DNA of 64,000 nucleotides, taken from NCBI RefSeq assembly GCF_001941845.1, contig NZ_CP018870.1:558001-622000 (forward strand), written 5' to 3'. Below are positions 41,791-50,456 of this stretch, piece after piece. The notes under the pieces are model-generated. The model was not told the origin of the DNA, ran no database searches, and worked only from the letters and a program-made list of their open reading frames with translations. Both the position numbers and the translations under genes were made by a program. Numbering within the stretch: position 1 is the first letter of the stretch; each line of letters begins with the position of its first letter. The DNA comes from Streptomyces sp. TN58. GTDB taxonomy: Bacteria; Actinomycetota; Actinomycetes; Streptomycetales; Streptomycetaceae.

Positions 41791-44096
41791 GCGCCGTGTG
41801 GCGGGCCTCGCGCGCGGCGGTGAAGCGCCGCAGGCTCCAGACGTTCGTCATCGGACTGGTCGTGCTCTGCTCCGCCACGACCGTCCTGCTCGCGCTGGGG
41901 CTGCTCAACGCCGCTTCCAGCCCCTTCGACAGGGCGCACTCCGCCCAGCGCGGCGCGCACACCGTGGCGACCTTCGACACCTCGAAGGTCACCCCGGAAC
42001 AGCTGGCCCTGACCGCGCGGCGCCCGGGTGTGGAGGCGGCGGCGGGGCCGTTCGGGCAGGGCGTCGTGGACGTTCCCGACGGCCGGCTGTGGATGCCCGG
42101 CGGCTCCCTGACGGTGGTGGGCCGGGCCGACCCGTCCGGCCCGGTCGACCGGGTGGAGGTCCTGGAGGGCCGGTGGGCGACCGCGCCCGGCGAGATCGTC
42201 GTGGCCTGGCCGTCCGGGGGCACGCCCGGCCCGGAGCTGCTGGGGGCGGAGCTGGCGGTGCCGGGGGGCGGGCCGCTGCGCGTCGTGGGATTCGGCGCCA
42301 CCATGTCGAAGTCGGCGGAAGGCTGGGTGACGCCCGAGCAGATGGCGTCGATGCGGCCGGCTGCCGCGCAGATGCTGTACCGCTTCACGGACTCCTCGAC
42401 CGAGGCGGAGCTGCGGTCCTCGCTGGCCGCGGCGACGGCCGGTCTGCCCGAGGGGGCGCTGGCCGACCGGCAGACCCACCTCACCCTGAAGCGGGCCTTC
42501 TCGGCGCTGGCCGACAGCTATCTCCCGTTCATGACGCTGTTCGGCGTCCTCGGCCTCCTGGTGTCCGCCCTGATCGTCGGGAACGTCGTCAGCGGGGCGG
42601 TGGTCTCCGGCTACCGGCACATCGGCGTGCTCAAGGCCCTGGGGTTCACCCCGAACCAGGTGGTCGCCGTGTACCTGACGATGATGGCCGTACCGGCCGT
42701 CGTCGGCTCCGCACTGGGCACTCTGCTCGGCAACGCGCTGGCCGAGCCGATCCTGAAGGTCGCCTTCTCCGGCATCGAGACCGGCCGGGCCTCCGTCGGC
42801 GGCGTGGCCGGCTGGGTGTCGGCCGTCTGCCTGCTGGGCATGCCCGCCCTGGTGCTGCTCGCCGCGCTGGTTCCCGCCCTGCGGGCCCACCGGCTGTCCG
42901 CCGCCCGGGCGATCAGCGCCGGCGGCGCCCCCGGGACCGGCCGCGGACTGCGCGTGCAGCGCGTCCTCGGTGGCAGCCCGCTCCCACGCGCCGTCAGCCT
43001 TGGCCTGGGGCAGCCGTTCGCCCGCCCCGGCCGCACGGTGCTGACCCTGGCCGCCATCGTTCTGGGGGTGACCACGGTGACCCTGGCGACCGGGCTGACC
43101 GGCACCATGCTCGCCTTCGACGAGGCCGGCCGGGGCGAGGGCGGTCCCCGGGTCCGGGTGGAGGCGGGAGCCCCGGGCAACGGCCGGCCCGCCCCCGCGC
43201 TCAGCGACGACCAGATCGAGGAACGGCTGCGGTCACTGCCCGGTGCGACGCACGTCCGGGCTCGCGCTCTGGCCCAGGTCGGTGTGGGCGGGCAGTCCCA
43301 GTCGGTGTTCGCCACCTTCTACCGCGGGGACGACTCCGCGCAGGACGGCCGGATCGCCAGGGGCAGGCCGGCGCGGGCGGCGGGCGAGATCACGGCCGGC
43401 CCCTCGTTCCTGACGCAGCGCGGCCTGCAGCTGGGTGACCGGGTCACCCTGGTGCTGGAGGGCAGGCAGGTCACGGCGACCGTCGTCGGCGTACTCGTCG
43501 ACGGCAACGCAAGGGCACTGGACGCCACCTGGCAGACCCTCGCCCAGCTGTCACCGGACGCCCGCGCCGTCGAGTACGAGGTACGGCTCGCCCCGGGCAC
43601 CGACGCGCAGGCGTACGCCGCGGAGGCCGAGGCCGCCGACCCGGGGCTGCGCGCGACGGTGCCGGACACGGGCAACGCCGGCACCACCACCGTCGTCGCG
43701 TTCTCCTCGGTGTTCACCGTCCTGTTGAGCGTGGTCGCCGCCCTCGGCGTCCTCAACACCGTCCTCTTGGGCACCCGGGAGCGCCGGCGGGACCTCGGCA
43801 TGCTCAAGTCGATCGGGATGACACCCCGGCAGGTCGTGGCGATGACCGTGACGTCGGTGGCGGGGATCGGGGCGGTCGGCGGGCTGCTGGGCATCCCGCT
43901 CGGGATGTTCGCGCACCGGCTGGTCGTGGACAACGTCGGGGTGGTCGCCTTCCCGGACTCGATGAAGAACATATGGGACGTGCCCCAGTTGTCGATCCTG
44001 CTGCTCGCCGGCGTCGCGATCGCCGTCATGGGCGCGCTGGTTCCGGCCCGGTCGGCGGCGCGGATGACGATCGCGGCCGCCCTGCACACCGAGTAG
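41787..44096 (+). CDS. ABC transporter permease (FtsX-like, MacB type)
   Basis: 769 aa from GTG 41787. Ten-TM layout: N-terminal TM, extracytoplasmic domain about 45-240, TM block about 245-370 (FGVLGLLVSALIVGNVVSGAVVSGYRHIGVLKALG), TM about 415, second extracellular domain, and a final FtsX TM block (FTVLLSVVAALGVLNTVLLGTRERRRDLGMLKSIGMTPRQV). Acts with the upstream ATPase. Substrate unknown; antimicrobial-peptide resistance modules have this form. Confidence 0.92.
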   Translation: MSAVWRASRAAVKRRRLQTFVIGLVVLCSATTVLLALGLLNAASSPFDRAHSAQRGAHTVATFDTSKVTPEQLALTARRPGVEAAAGPFGQGVVDVPDGRLWMPGGSLTVVGRADPSGPVDRVEVLEGRWATAPGEIVVAWPSGGTPGPELLGAELAVPGGGPLRVVGFGATMSKSAEGWVTPEQMASMRPAAAQMLYRFTDSSTEAELRSSLAAATAGLPEGALADRQTHLTLKRAFSALADSYLPFMTLFGVLGLLVSALIVGNVVSGAVVSGYRHIGVLKALGFTPNQVVAVYLTMMAVPAVVGSALGTLLGNALAEPILKVAFSGIETGRASVGGVAGWVSAVCLLGMPALVLLAALVPALRAHRLSAARAISAGGAPGTGRGLRVQRVLGGSPLPRAVSLGLGQPFARPGRTVLTLAAIVLGVTTVTLATGLTGTMLAFDEAGRGEGGPRVRVEAGAPGNGRPAPALSDDQIEERLRSLPGATHVRARALAQVGVGGQSQSVFATFYRGDDSAQDGRIARGRPARAAGEITAGPSFLTQRGLQLGDRVTLVLEGRQVTATVVGVLVDGNARALDATWQTLAQLSPDARAVEYEVRLAPGTDAQAYAAEAEAADPGLRATVPDTGNAGTTTVVAFSSVFTVLLSVVAALGVLNTVLLGTRERRRDLGMLKSIGMTPRQVVAMTVTSVAGIGAVGGLLGIPLGMFAHRLVVDNVGVVAFPDSMKNIWDVPQLSILLLAGVAIAVMGALVPARSAARMTIAAALHTE

Positions 44097-44200
44097 CGGG
44101 GCGAATTGCGGATGCGCCGGGCGAGCGGGGCTTCGTAAACTCTCCCGGCGCACGAGCGCGGGGCCCCGGCTCCGCCGGACCCCGTGGGAAGGAGACTCGG

Positions 44201-44599
44201 ATGCCCCGCAGTCCGAAGAAGGCCCGACGCCTCGTCGTGGACGGGGACACCTACACGCGGTCGGTGCGCCACCGGCACGGCAGACCGGGCGGCGGCGCCG
44301 GCGACTGCAGCGAGTCCCTGACCCTCCACCTGGCCGGGGCGCGCGGACACCTGCGCATCGTGTTCCGGGAGGGGCCCGGCAGGCTGGTCCCGCAAGGCTA
44401 CCCGTTGGTCTCCGGGGAGGTGTCCCTCGCCGGCACCGAGTCCCTGTACCTGCACGAACCCGGCACGGTCCGGGCCCTGTTGGAGGAGGCCCGGGCTCGC
44501 GGGTGGCGTCCCGACGGCCCGTCGGGCATGGAGATCGACGGCTGGACCCTCTTCGAGGCCGCCCTGTGCAGGCGGAACGCGGGCGCCGCCAGGGCGTGA
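44201..44599 (+). CDS. Hypothetical protein
   Basis: 132 aa with GGAAGGAG 7 nt before the ATG. Begins with a basic segment PRSPKKARRLVVDGDTYTRSVRHRH, then LTLHLAGARGHLRIVFREG and GTVRALLEEARARGWRPDGP. Small alpha/beta appearance; no catalytic motif. The final DGWTLFEAAL fits a family of small Streptomyces proteins I cannot name. Confidence 0.65.
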   Translation: MPRSPKKARRLVVDGDTYTRSVRHRHGRPGGGAGDCSESLTLHLAGARGHLRIVFREGPGRLVPQGYPLVSGEVSLAGTESLYLHEPGTVRALLEEARARGWRPDGPSGMEIDGWTLFEAALCRRNAGAARA

Positions 44600-44669
44600 C
44601 TCCGTCACCTCACCGGGCCGGGGGTCGTTAGGGCCTGGGGGTTGACTCGGGGGGCGAAGGGATGGCGGT

Positions 44670-46256
44670 ATGCGGCAGTTTCCTCTGGAGATGCACCACG
44701 TGGCACCCGGCAGGGTGGTCGAGTGGCGGCTCAGGACCACCGCGGCGGAGGCCGGCGGAGCGGAGGCCGGCAGGCCGGGTTCCGGCGGAGCGGAGGCCGG
44801 CGGGCCGGGTTCCGGCAGGCCGGATGCCGCCGCGCCGGACGCCGGGAGGCCGGATGCCGCCGGGCCGGCCGACCCGGCGAGCCGGAAAGCGTCCTTCAAC
44901 CAGGACAAGCACTTCACCGTCGCCGAGGAGAGCCGGGCCGCCGACGACCCCGTCGCGTCGTGGGTCGCGGTCACCTTCGAGGTGACCGGCCCGCTGGACG
45001 AGCAGGCTCTGTCCCGGGCCCTGCTCTCCTTCGTCCAGCGGCACGAGGTACTGCGCTGCGCGTTCCGCCGGCTGGCCGGGGAGGTGGCCTGCGAGCCCTT
45101 CGCCCCGGCCTCGCTCACCCTCGACCCCGAGCACGTGGGCACGTTCGACGACGCCGGGGTGCTGTCCGACTTCCTCGTCGAACGGTTCAAGCGGAGCATC
45201 GACACGCTGTCCTGGCCGCTGTTCATCATGGGCGCCGTGGTCCGCGAGGATTCGGCGACGGTCTACCTCGCCTTCGACCACATCGTCTGCGACGGCATGT
45301 CGATGCCGATCGTCGCCCGCGAGGTGCTGACCGCCTACGAGGGCCTGTGCCGCGGGGAGGCGGCCGAACTGCCGCCGGCGCCCAGCTATCTCGACTTCGC
45401 CGAGGAGCAGCGCCGCCGCTACCTGTCCATCGACGTCCGCGACAGCCGGCTGGACCACTGGAAGGCCTTCATGGGGCCCGCCGGCGAGTTCTTCCCGCGC
45501 TTCCCCCTGGATCTCGGCGTCGAGCCGGGGCGGATGTACCCCATCGTCAACGAGGCCTCGATGCTGCTGGACGCCGGTGAGGCGGAGGTCTTCGAGAAGA
45601 CCTGCCTGGCGGTCGGCGGGAAGCCGTTCATGGGCGTGCTCGGCTCTGTGGCCGTGTGTCTGCGCGATGCCGGCGGTCCTGGCGTCTACCGGGGCCTGAT
45701 GCCGGTCAGCGAGCGCGGCCGGAGCACCTGGACGAACTCGGTCGGCTGGTTCGTCAACACCCTGCCGATCGAGTTCGACGCCTCGCCGGGCCGGGACTTC
45801 GCCCAGGTGACGGCCTCCGTCCGGGCCGGGTTCGCCGAGATGATCGCCCATGGCGACGTGCCGTTCGTGCGGGCGTGGGAGCTGCTGGCGCCCGAGGAGT
45901 TCGCCGCCCGCTCCTGGCCGTACCCGGTGAACTTCTTCTCGTACATCGACATGCGCAAGTGCCCGGGCGCCGAGCGCCACGACGAGTGGCGGCCCACCAC
46001 GCACGTGTGGTCGGCGCGGGCCAACGGTGCCTGCTCGTGGTTCCAGCGCGACACGGAGGGGCTGCACATGAACTCCATCTACGTCGACACCCGCGCGGCC
46101 CGCCGGACCATGGGCGACTTCCAGGAGGCACTGCGACTGACGGTTCAGGAGGTCGCCCGCTCCGGCGGCTTCCGCCGGCCCGTCGCCCTCACGCCGCAGC
46201 GCCGGCCGGTGCGGGGGGCCCCGCTGGACGTGGCCGGGTTGGCACGGCGCGGCTGA
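44670..46256 (+). CDS. Stand-alone condensation-domain protein
   Basis: 528 aa, GAAGGGA upstream. Condensation/PapA-like fold from about 75: FNQDKHFTVAEES, LLSFVQRHEVLRCAFRR, the active-site FDHIVCDGMSM (DHxxxDG variant of HHxxxDG), TNSVGWFVNTLPIEF and YPVNFFSYIDMR. Such free-standing domains make amide or ester bonds in NRPS or polyketide pathways. No carrier-protein or NRPS gene is nearby. Residues 25-70 are a Gly/Ala/Pro repeat region. A 3' triplicated 26-bp repeat follows after the stop. Confidence 0.83.
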   Translation: MRQFPLEMHHVAPGRVVEWRLRTTAAEAGGAEAGRPGSGGAEAGGPGSGRPDAAAPDAGRPDAAGPADPASRKASFNQDKHFTVAEESRAADDPVASWVAVTFEVTGPLDEQALSRALLSFVQRHEVLRCAFRRLAGEVACEPFAPASLTLDPEHVGTFDDAGVLSDFLVERFKRSIDTLSWPLFIMGAVVREDSATVYLAFDHIVCDGMSMPIVAREVLTAYEGLCRGEAAELPPAPSYLDFAEEQRRRYLSIDVRDSRLDHWKAFMGPAGEFFPRFPLDLGVEPGRMYPIVNEASMLLDAGEAEVFEKTCLAVGGKPFMGVLGSVAVCLRDAGGPGVYRGLMPVSERGRSTWTNSVGWFVNTLPIEFDASPGRDFAQVTASVRAGFAEMIAHGDVPFVRAWELLAPEEFAARSWPYPVNFFSYIDMRKCPGAERHDEWRPTTHVWSARANGACSWFQRDTEGLHMNSIYVDTRAARRTMGDFQEALRLTVQEVARSGGFRRPVALTPQRRPVRGAPLDVAGLARRG

Positions 46257-46264
46257 GCGCCGCT

Positions 46265-46342
46265 CGGGGGCTCGGCTCAGAGGCGCGGCCCGGGGGCTCG
46301 GCTCAGAGGTGCGGCCCGGGGGCTCGGCTCAGAGGCGGGCCG
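46265..46342. repeat. Three tandem 26-bp repeats at the ECF42 gene 3' end
   Basis: Units at 46265-46290, 46291-46316 and 46317-46342, each CGGGGGCTCGGCTCAGAGG plus a GC-rich tail; units 1 and 2 differ at one base. Unit 3 contains the ECF42 stop codon (TCA on plus), so units 1 and 2 look like duplicated copies of that gene's end. Confidence 0.8.
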
Positions 46343-47558
46343 CGCGCCGCAGGAGCAGGGCGCGTTCGCGCTGGTTACGGGTGAGCGAGGCCGCGCGTTC
46401 GAACTCTGCCCGGGCCTCGCTCGGCCGGCCGAGGCGCTCCAGCAGGTCGCCCCGGACGCTCGGCAGCAGGTGGTAGGCGCCGAGGGCCGGTTCCCGCGCC
46501 AGGGCGTCGACGAGCGGCAGGGCGGCCGCCGGGCCCTGGGCCATCGAGACGGCCACCGCCCGGTTGAGCTCCACCACGGGTGAGGGGGTCAGCTGGACCA
46601 GCCGCCCGTAGAGGGCGGCGATCGCGGTCCAGTCCGTGTCCTCGTAGCGGACGGCGGCCGCGTGGCAGCCGGCGATGGCGGCCTGGAGGGCGTAGGGGCC
46701 GCTGCCGGCGCGGCTCATCGCCCGGGCGCCCCTGGCGATGAGCATGCGGTTCCACCGGGCCCGGTTCTGGTCGGCGAGCAGCACCGGTTCGCCGTCGGGG
46801 CCGGTGCGGGCGGCGATCCGGGACGCCTGGAACTCCAGCAGCGCGGCGAGGCCGTGCGCCTCGCCCTCCTCGGGCATGAGGGCGGCCAGTACGCGGGCCA
46901 GGCGCAGGGCGTCCTCGCAGAGGGCGGGCCGGACCAGGTCGTCGCCCGAGGTGGCCGAGTAGCCCTCGTTGAAGATCAGGTAGATGACCTCCAGGACCGA
47001 GGAGAGCCGCGCCTCGCGGTCGGCTCCGTACGGGACCTCGAAGGGCACCCCGGCCTTGGCGAGGGCGCGCTTCGCCCGCACGATGCGCTGGGCGACCGTG
47101 CTCTCGGAGGCGAGGAAGGCGCGGGCGATCTCCTGGGTCGTCAGCCCGCCGATCAGGCGCAGGGTGAGCGCGATGCGGGCTTCGGTGGCGAGGACGGGGT
47201 GGCAGGCCGTGAACACCAGGCGCAGCAGGTCGTCGTCGATGTCGTCGGGCTCGGACGGTTCTGCGGGTGGCGGCTCGTCCTCCAGGGTCCGGCCGACTTC
47301 GGCGAGCTTGCGCGCGTAGGTCTCCTTGCGGCGGACGAGGTCGATCGCGCGGTGCTTGGCCGTCGCCATGAGCCAGGCGCCCGGGCGGTCCGGGACACCC
47401 GACCCGGGCCACTGCTCCAGTGCGGTGACGAGGGCGTCCTGTGCGATCTCCTCGGCGATGCCGACGTCCCGCACGATACGGGTGACTCCCGCGATGATCC
47501 GCGCCGACTCGATCCTGAACACCGCTTCGACCGCCTGGGCCGTGTCCGCTGCCGTCAC
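46329..47558 (-). CDS. ECF42-type sigma factor with C-terminal TPR-like extension
   Basis: 409 aa from GTG 47558 (GTG 47564 alternative). Sigma region 2 (RIESARIIAGVTRIVRDVGIAEEIAQDALVTALEQW, GAWLMATAKHRAIDLVRR) and region 4 (ALTLRLIGGLTTQEIARAFLASESTVAQRIVRAKR). A C-terminal domain of about 200 residues contains the typical YLIFNEGYSA, the LALLPLVDAL-type TPR pieces and RAEFERAASLTRN. This is the ECF42 group, which lacks an anti-sigma factor and pairs with a DGPF-motif protein. That partner is encoded immediately upstream on the same strand. Confidence 0.92.
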   Translation of the reverse strand: MTAADTAQAVEAVFRIESARIIAGVTRIVRDVGIAEEIAQDALVTALEQWPGSGVPDRPGAWLMATAKHRAIDLVRRKETYARKLAEVGRTLEDEPPPAEPSEPDDIDDDLLRLVFTACHPVLATEARIALTLRLIGGLTTQEIARAFLASESTVAQRIVRAKRALAKAGVPFEVPYGADREARLSSVLEVIYLIFNEGYSATSGDDLVRPALCEDALRLARVLAALMPEEGEAHGLAALLEFQASRIAARTGPDGEPVLLADQNRARWNRMLIARGARAMSRAGSGPYALQAAIAGCHAAAVRYEDTDWTAIAALYGRLVQLTPSPVVELNRAVAVSMAQGPAAALPLVDALAREPALGAYHLLPSVRGDLLERLGRPSEARAEFERAASLTRNQRERALLLRRAARL

Positions 47559-47640
47559 GGCCACCCATGAGAGCAGCCGCGACGGTGCAGGGCAAACACG
47601 GCACGAGCGGTCGGGCGCACGAGCGTGCGGGCGTCCGGGA

Positions 47641-47997
47641 TCACATCTCCTGGATCTCACGGACCTCGGCGCTGACGTTCCATTCAGCCGGGTGGATCTC
47701 CAGGAACCGCCGGGTCCACTCGATGGCCTCGGCCTTGTCCTTGCACTGGCAGAGGGAGTAGCCGCCGACGACCTCCTTGGTCTCGGTGAAGGGGCCGTCG
47801 GTGTAGCTGATCTTCCCGCCGGACCAGCTGAGACGGGTCGCCTCGGAGGTGGGGAGCAGGCCCGCGGTGTCGAGCATCACGCCGGCCTTGGTGATCTCCT
47901 CCAGCAGGGCGCCCATGCGCTGCTCGAACTCCGGCGGGAACTCGTTCGGGGGAAGGTCCTGCTCGTTGATGCGGATCATCGTCAGGAAGCGCGGCAT
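47641..47997 (-). CDS. DGPF/YCII-domain protein, ECF42 partner
   Basis: 118 aa from ATG 47997 with GAGGAG upstream. YCII-like ferredoxin fold: PRFLTMIRINEQD, the hallmark ISYTDGPFTETKEVVGGY (DGPF motif) and EAIEWTRRFLEIHP. DGPF proteins are the conserved targets and partners of ECF42 sigma factors; their biochemical role is unresolved. A matching ECF42-type promoter lies upstream. Confidence 0.9.
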   Translation of the reverse strand: MPRFLTMIRINEQDLPPNEFPPEFEQRMGALLEEITKAGVMLDTAGLLPTSEATRLSWSGGKISYTDGPFTETKEVVGGYSLCQCKDKAEAIEWTRRFLEIHPAEWNVSAEVREIQEM

Positions 47998-48048
47998 GGT
48001 GACTCCTCGGTCGCGGGGGCGGGGTCCTTCCCCGCCTCTCACCCTTGC

Positions 48049-48075
48049 GTCGAACGGGAGGCGCCCGGATCGACA
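48049..48075 (-). promoter_or_regulatory. ECF42-type promoter of the DGPF gene
   Basis: On the minus strand TGTCGA (48075-48070), 17-bp spacer, CGAC (48052-48049). The published ECF42 target motif as I recall it is TGTCGA at -35 and CGA at -10. It lies about 50 nt upstream of the DGPF start. Confidence 0.65.
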
Positions 48076-48201
48076 GCCCTGCGGAAATTCTTCGAAGAAC
48101 TTTCGGCGGCGACCACCGGCGGCTCCGCCGGGGCGCCCGGCGGCGGAGTGCCGGGGCTGCCTCCGCCCACCCGTCAGCCGGCCGGGCAGCCCGCCGGCCG
48201 G

Positions 48202-48471
48202 TCAGCGGCTGTCGCCGGTCCAGTCCCAGTGGCCCGGATCCCCCGCCCTGCGCCGGTAGTGGGCCCGGCCGCCCGCTCCGTAGCGTCCTATCTCGGTGGG
48301 GAGGCGGGCTTCCTCGTCGAGCTGGGACGCGCTCCAGCCCGTGATGTCCAGGAGGAGTCCGTCGAGTGGGCCCCCGACCAGTTCGCCGTATACGCGGCCG
48401 GAGCGTGGGCCGGGGTCGGGGTCCTCGTGGTCGGCGCCGTAGACCCGGCGCCGGAGCATCCTGTCGTCCAT
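48202..48471 (-). CDS. Small hypothetical protein
   Basis: 89 aa from ATG 48471. MDDRMLRRRVYGADHEDP, then SGRVYGELVGGPLDGLLLDITGWS and a short basic C-terminal RRRAGDPGHWDW. The GGPLDGLLLDITGW segment recurs in Streptomyces small proteins of unknown role. No clear ribosome-binding site; a GTG 15 nt upstream is possible. Coding signs are moderate. Confidence 0.5.
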   Translation of the reverse strand: MDDRMLRRRVYGADHEDPDPGPRSGRVYGELVGGPLDGLLLDITGWSASQLDEEARLPTEIGRYGAGGRAHYRRRAGDPGHWDWTGDSR

Positions 48472-48583
48472 ACTGATCAGCTTCACAGGCGGCACTGACA
48501 GCGGCCCGGCGGACGCCCGCCCGGCGGCGATGATGGGTGCGGCGCTCCCGGTGGAGGAGCGCACGAGCGAGGAGCGACAACGC

Positions 48584-48922
48584 ATGGCACGTGGGGTGCA
48601 CCGGCCGCAGGAGGACGAGGAGTTCGACTTCGTGCTGTCGATGACGACGGGACCCGTTCTCGCCTACTTCTGCGGCACCTGGCCCAAGGCCGTGCAGGCC
48701 TGCCGTGCGATGGACGCGGTCGTCCGCGAGCTGGCACAGGAGTACGGGACCAGGTTCACGGCCGTCCGCACCGACATGACCCGCTGCCCCGGGGCGACGA
48801 AGCGCTACGGCGTGACGAGCGCGCCGACCGCCGTGCTCATCGAGCAGGGCGAGGCGGTCGCGAGCCAGGCGGGCCCGATGAGCCGGGAGGAGTTCCGGGC
48901 GTTCCTCGACGCCCGTCTCTGA
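48584..48922 (+). CDS. Thioredoxin-like protein without CXXC
   Basis: 112 aa from ATG 48584 (48530 alternative). Fold markers: FVLSMTTGPVLAYFCGTWPKAVQACRAMDAVV, FTAVRTDMTRCPGATKRYGVTSAPTAVLIEQGE (cis-Pro loop, SAPT), VASQAGPMSREEF. The redox motif is not WCGPC: only FCGTWP and a later lone Cys stand in its place. Thus a structural or regulatory thioredoxin fold, or an enzyme using another Cys pair. GAGGAG is 11 nt upstream. Confidence 0.78.
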   Translation: MARGVHRPQEDEEFDFVLSMTTGPVLAYFCGTWPKAVQACRAMDAVVRELAQEYGTRFTAVRTDMTRCPGATKRYGVTSAPTAVLIEQGEAVASQAGPMSREEFRAFLDARL

Positions 48923-48989
48923 CCGGCGGGGCCCGGCACGCACGCCCTCACGGGCGGCCGACGCTACTTCGACGACACCCCCGGGCGGC

Positions 48990-49997
48990 TCAGAGGAGGG
49001 TGACGGCCCTGCGTTCCAGGGCCACCGACTGCTCCACCAGGGTGGCGAACTCGTCGAGGAGCGCACGCCGCACGGCGGGGTCGGGGGCGGCGTCGGCTTC
49101 CGGCGCGGCGTCCGCTGCGGCGGCGCGGGCCAGGCCCGCGAGCCGGGACCAGTGCCCGCCCGACTCGCGGAACAGCTCTGCCGCCCGCTGCCGCCCGGCC
49201 AGGTCGAGGAAGTCCGCGTACAGCGGCCGGGTGGCCCCCGGGGCGGTCCACTCCTCCTCCAGGCAGGCGTACAGCCGGCGGGTTCCCGCGCGGAAGGCGT
49301 CCGGCGCGGCGAAGCGGCGCTCCCAGCCGGCCTTCGTGCGGGTGTCGCGCAGCTGCGCGGCGAACTTCTCCATGCCGCTGAAGCCGAAGTTGACGTCGAA
49401 CTTGTTGCCGAGCACCGGCCCGGTGAGCCGTGCGGCAGTGGCGGCGAGGGCTCCCTCGACGTCGGGCTCCCCGTCGGCGGGGCCGGTGGGCACGATCATC
49501 TCGTGGCGCCCCTTGCGGTGCCCTGACCAGGCGGCGCCGAACTCCTCCGCGGCGATCCGGTACGGCGACCCGGCGCCGTCCTCGACGTACAGGGAATCGC
49601 CCTCGTACCCGGCGAGGACCACGGTGTACGGATCGGCTCCGGCCATCTCGTCCGGGGCGCCGTGCCACGGGAGCCCGGACCGGTCGACGGTGCAGAACAC
49701 AGGGCGCCCGGCGTCGAGGGCGGCGTGTACGCGGTCCCAGCGCGGGGCGGCGCTGTGGGCCGCCTCGTAGGGGACGCGGAGCCGGTCGAGGGCGGAGCGG
49801 ACCCAGGAGACCGGGTGGGCCTGGGCGACGATCGTGAGCTGGGGCGGCCGTCCGGTGTACTCGAAGACGAAGTACATGAAGCCCACGCCGCCGGCGAGGC
49901 CCGCGACGAGCGGCTCGTCGTGGGTGCTGCCGAGGGCGTGCCGGATGAGGGAGCTCTCGCGGTGGCGCCCCGGGCCGAAGTCCTCGTACACGAGCAT
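48990..49997 (-). CDS. BtrH_N/DUF4872-like protein lacking the N-terminal Cys
   Basis: 335 aa from ATG 49997. N-terminal papain-like BtrH fold: GRHRESSLIRHALGSTHDEPLVAGLAGGVGFMYFVFEY, then LDRLRVPYEAAHS, GRPVFCTVDRSGLPWHG and DPYTVVLAGYEGDSLYVEDGAG (His replaced by Pro-Tyr), followed by a helical DUF4872-like C-terminus. BtrH acyltransferases carry a catalytic Cys in the HC-x-T segment; here that position is Arg-Glu. A paralogue at 60457-61449 keeps HCETT. Probably non-catalytic or uses other residues. Divergent from DUF1304-tetR. Confidence 0.78.
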   Translation of the reverse strand: MLVYEDFGPGRHRESSLIRHALGSTHDEPLVAGLAGGVGFMYFVFEYTGRPPQLTIVAQAHPVSWVRSALDRLRVPYEAAHSAAPRWDRVHAALDAGRPVFCTVDRSGLPWHGAPDEMAGADPYTVVLAGYEGDSLYVEDGAGSPYRIAAEEFGAAWSGHRKGRHEMIVPTGPADGEPDVEGALAATAARLTGPVLGNKFDVNFGFSGMEKFAAQLRDTRTKAGWERRFAAPDAFRAGTRRLYACLEEEWTAPGATRPLYADFLDLAGRQRAAELFRESGGHWSRLAGLARAAAADAAPEADAAPDPAVRRALLDEFATLVEQSVALERRAVTLL

Positions 49998-50042
49998 GCG
50001 GTCAGGGTACGTCGCGGCCGGTCGGAAGCCGCGGTAAACCAC

Positions 50043-50064
50043 TTCCTGTACAGTTGTCCAGGAA
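50043..50064. promoter_or_regulatory. 22-bp imperfect palindrome, candidate TetR operator
   Basis: TTCCTGTACAG/TTGTCCAGGAA; 9 of 11 positions are symmetric (outer TTCCTG/CAGGAA and inner ACA/TGT). TACAGT at 50049-50054 fits a -10 for the plus-strand operon, so binding would occlude it. Lies between the BtrH-like gene and the DUF1304-tetR operon. Confidence 0.55.
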
Positions 50065-50102
50065 ATCGCCCCGCGCTCTCATCCCCAGAAGTGGAGACGG
50101 CC

Positions 50103-50456
50103 ATGCAGACGGTCGCTCAGATACTGATCGGCCTCGTGGCCGCGCTGCACGCGTACTTCCTGGTCCTGGAGATGTTCCTGTGGCAGCGGCCGCCGGGCCG
50201 GGCCCTGTCGGGCTTCGACGCGGACACCGCCCGGCTGACCGCGCCGCTCGCCGCCAACCAGGGCCTGTACAACGGTTTCCTCGCCGCCGGACTGGTGTGG
50301 GGGCTCGCCAGCGGCTCGCTCGCCACGCAGGTCTTCTTCCTCTCCTGCGTGATCGTGGCCGGCGTGTTCGGGGCCGCGACGGCCAACCGCCGGATCCTCG
50401 TCGCCCAGGCGGTGCCGGGGGCTCTGGCGCTCGGCGCCGCGCTGCTGGCCGCATGA
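50103..50456 (+). CDS. DUF1304 membrane protein
   Basis: 117 aa. Four TM helices: VAQILIGLVAALHAYFLVLEMFLWQ, GLYNGFLAAGLVWGLASGS, VFFLSCVIVAGVFGAATA and a last Ala/Leu helix. Matches DUF1304 (small 4-TM proteins with conserved HAYF.LEMF and NQGLYNGFL). Function unknown. The TGA overlaps the TetR ATG (ATGA). Confidence 0.88.
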   Translation: MQTVAQILIGLVAALHAYFLVLEMFLWQRPPGRALSGFDADTARLTAPLAANQGLYNGFLAAGLVWGLASGSLATQVFFLSCVIVAGVFGAATANRRILVAQAVPGALALGAALLAA

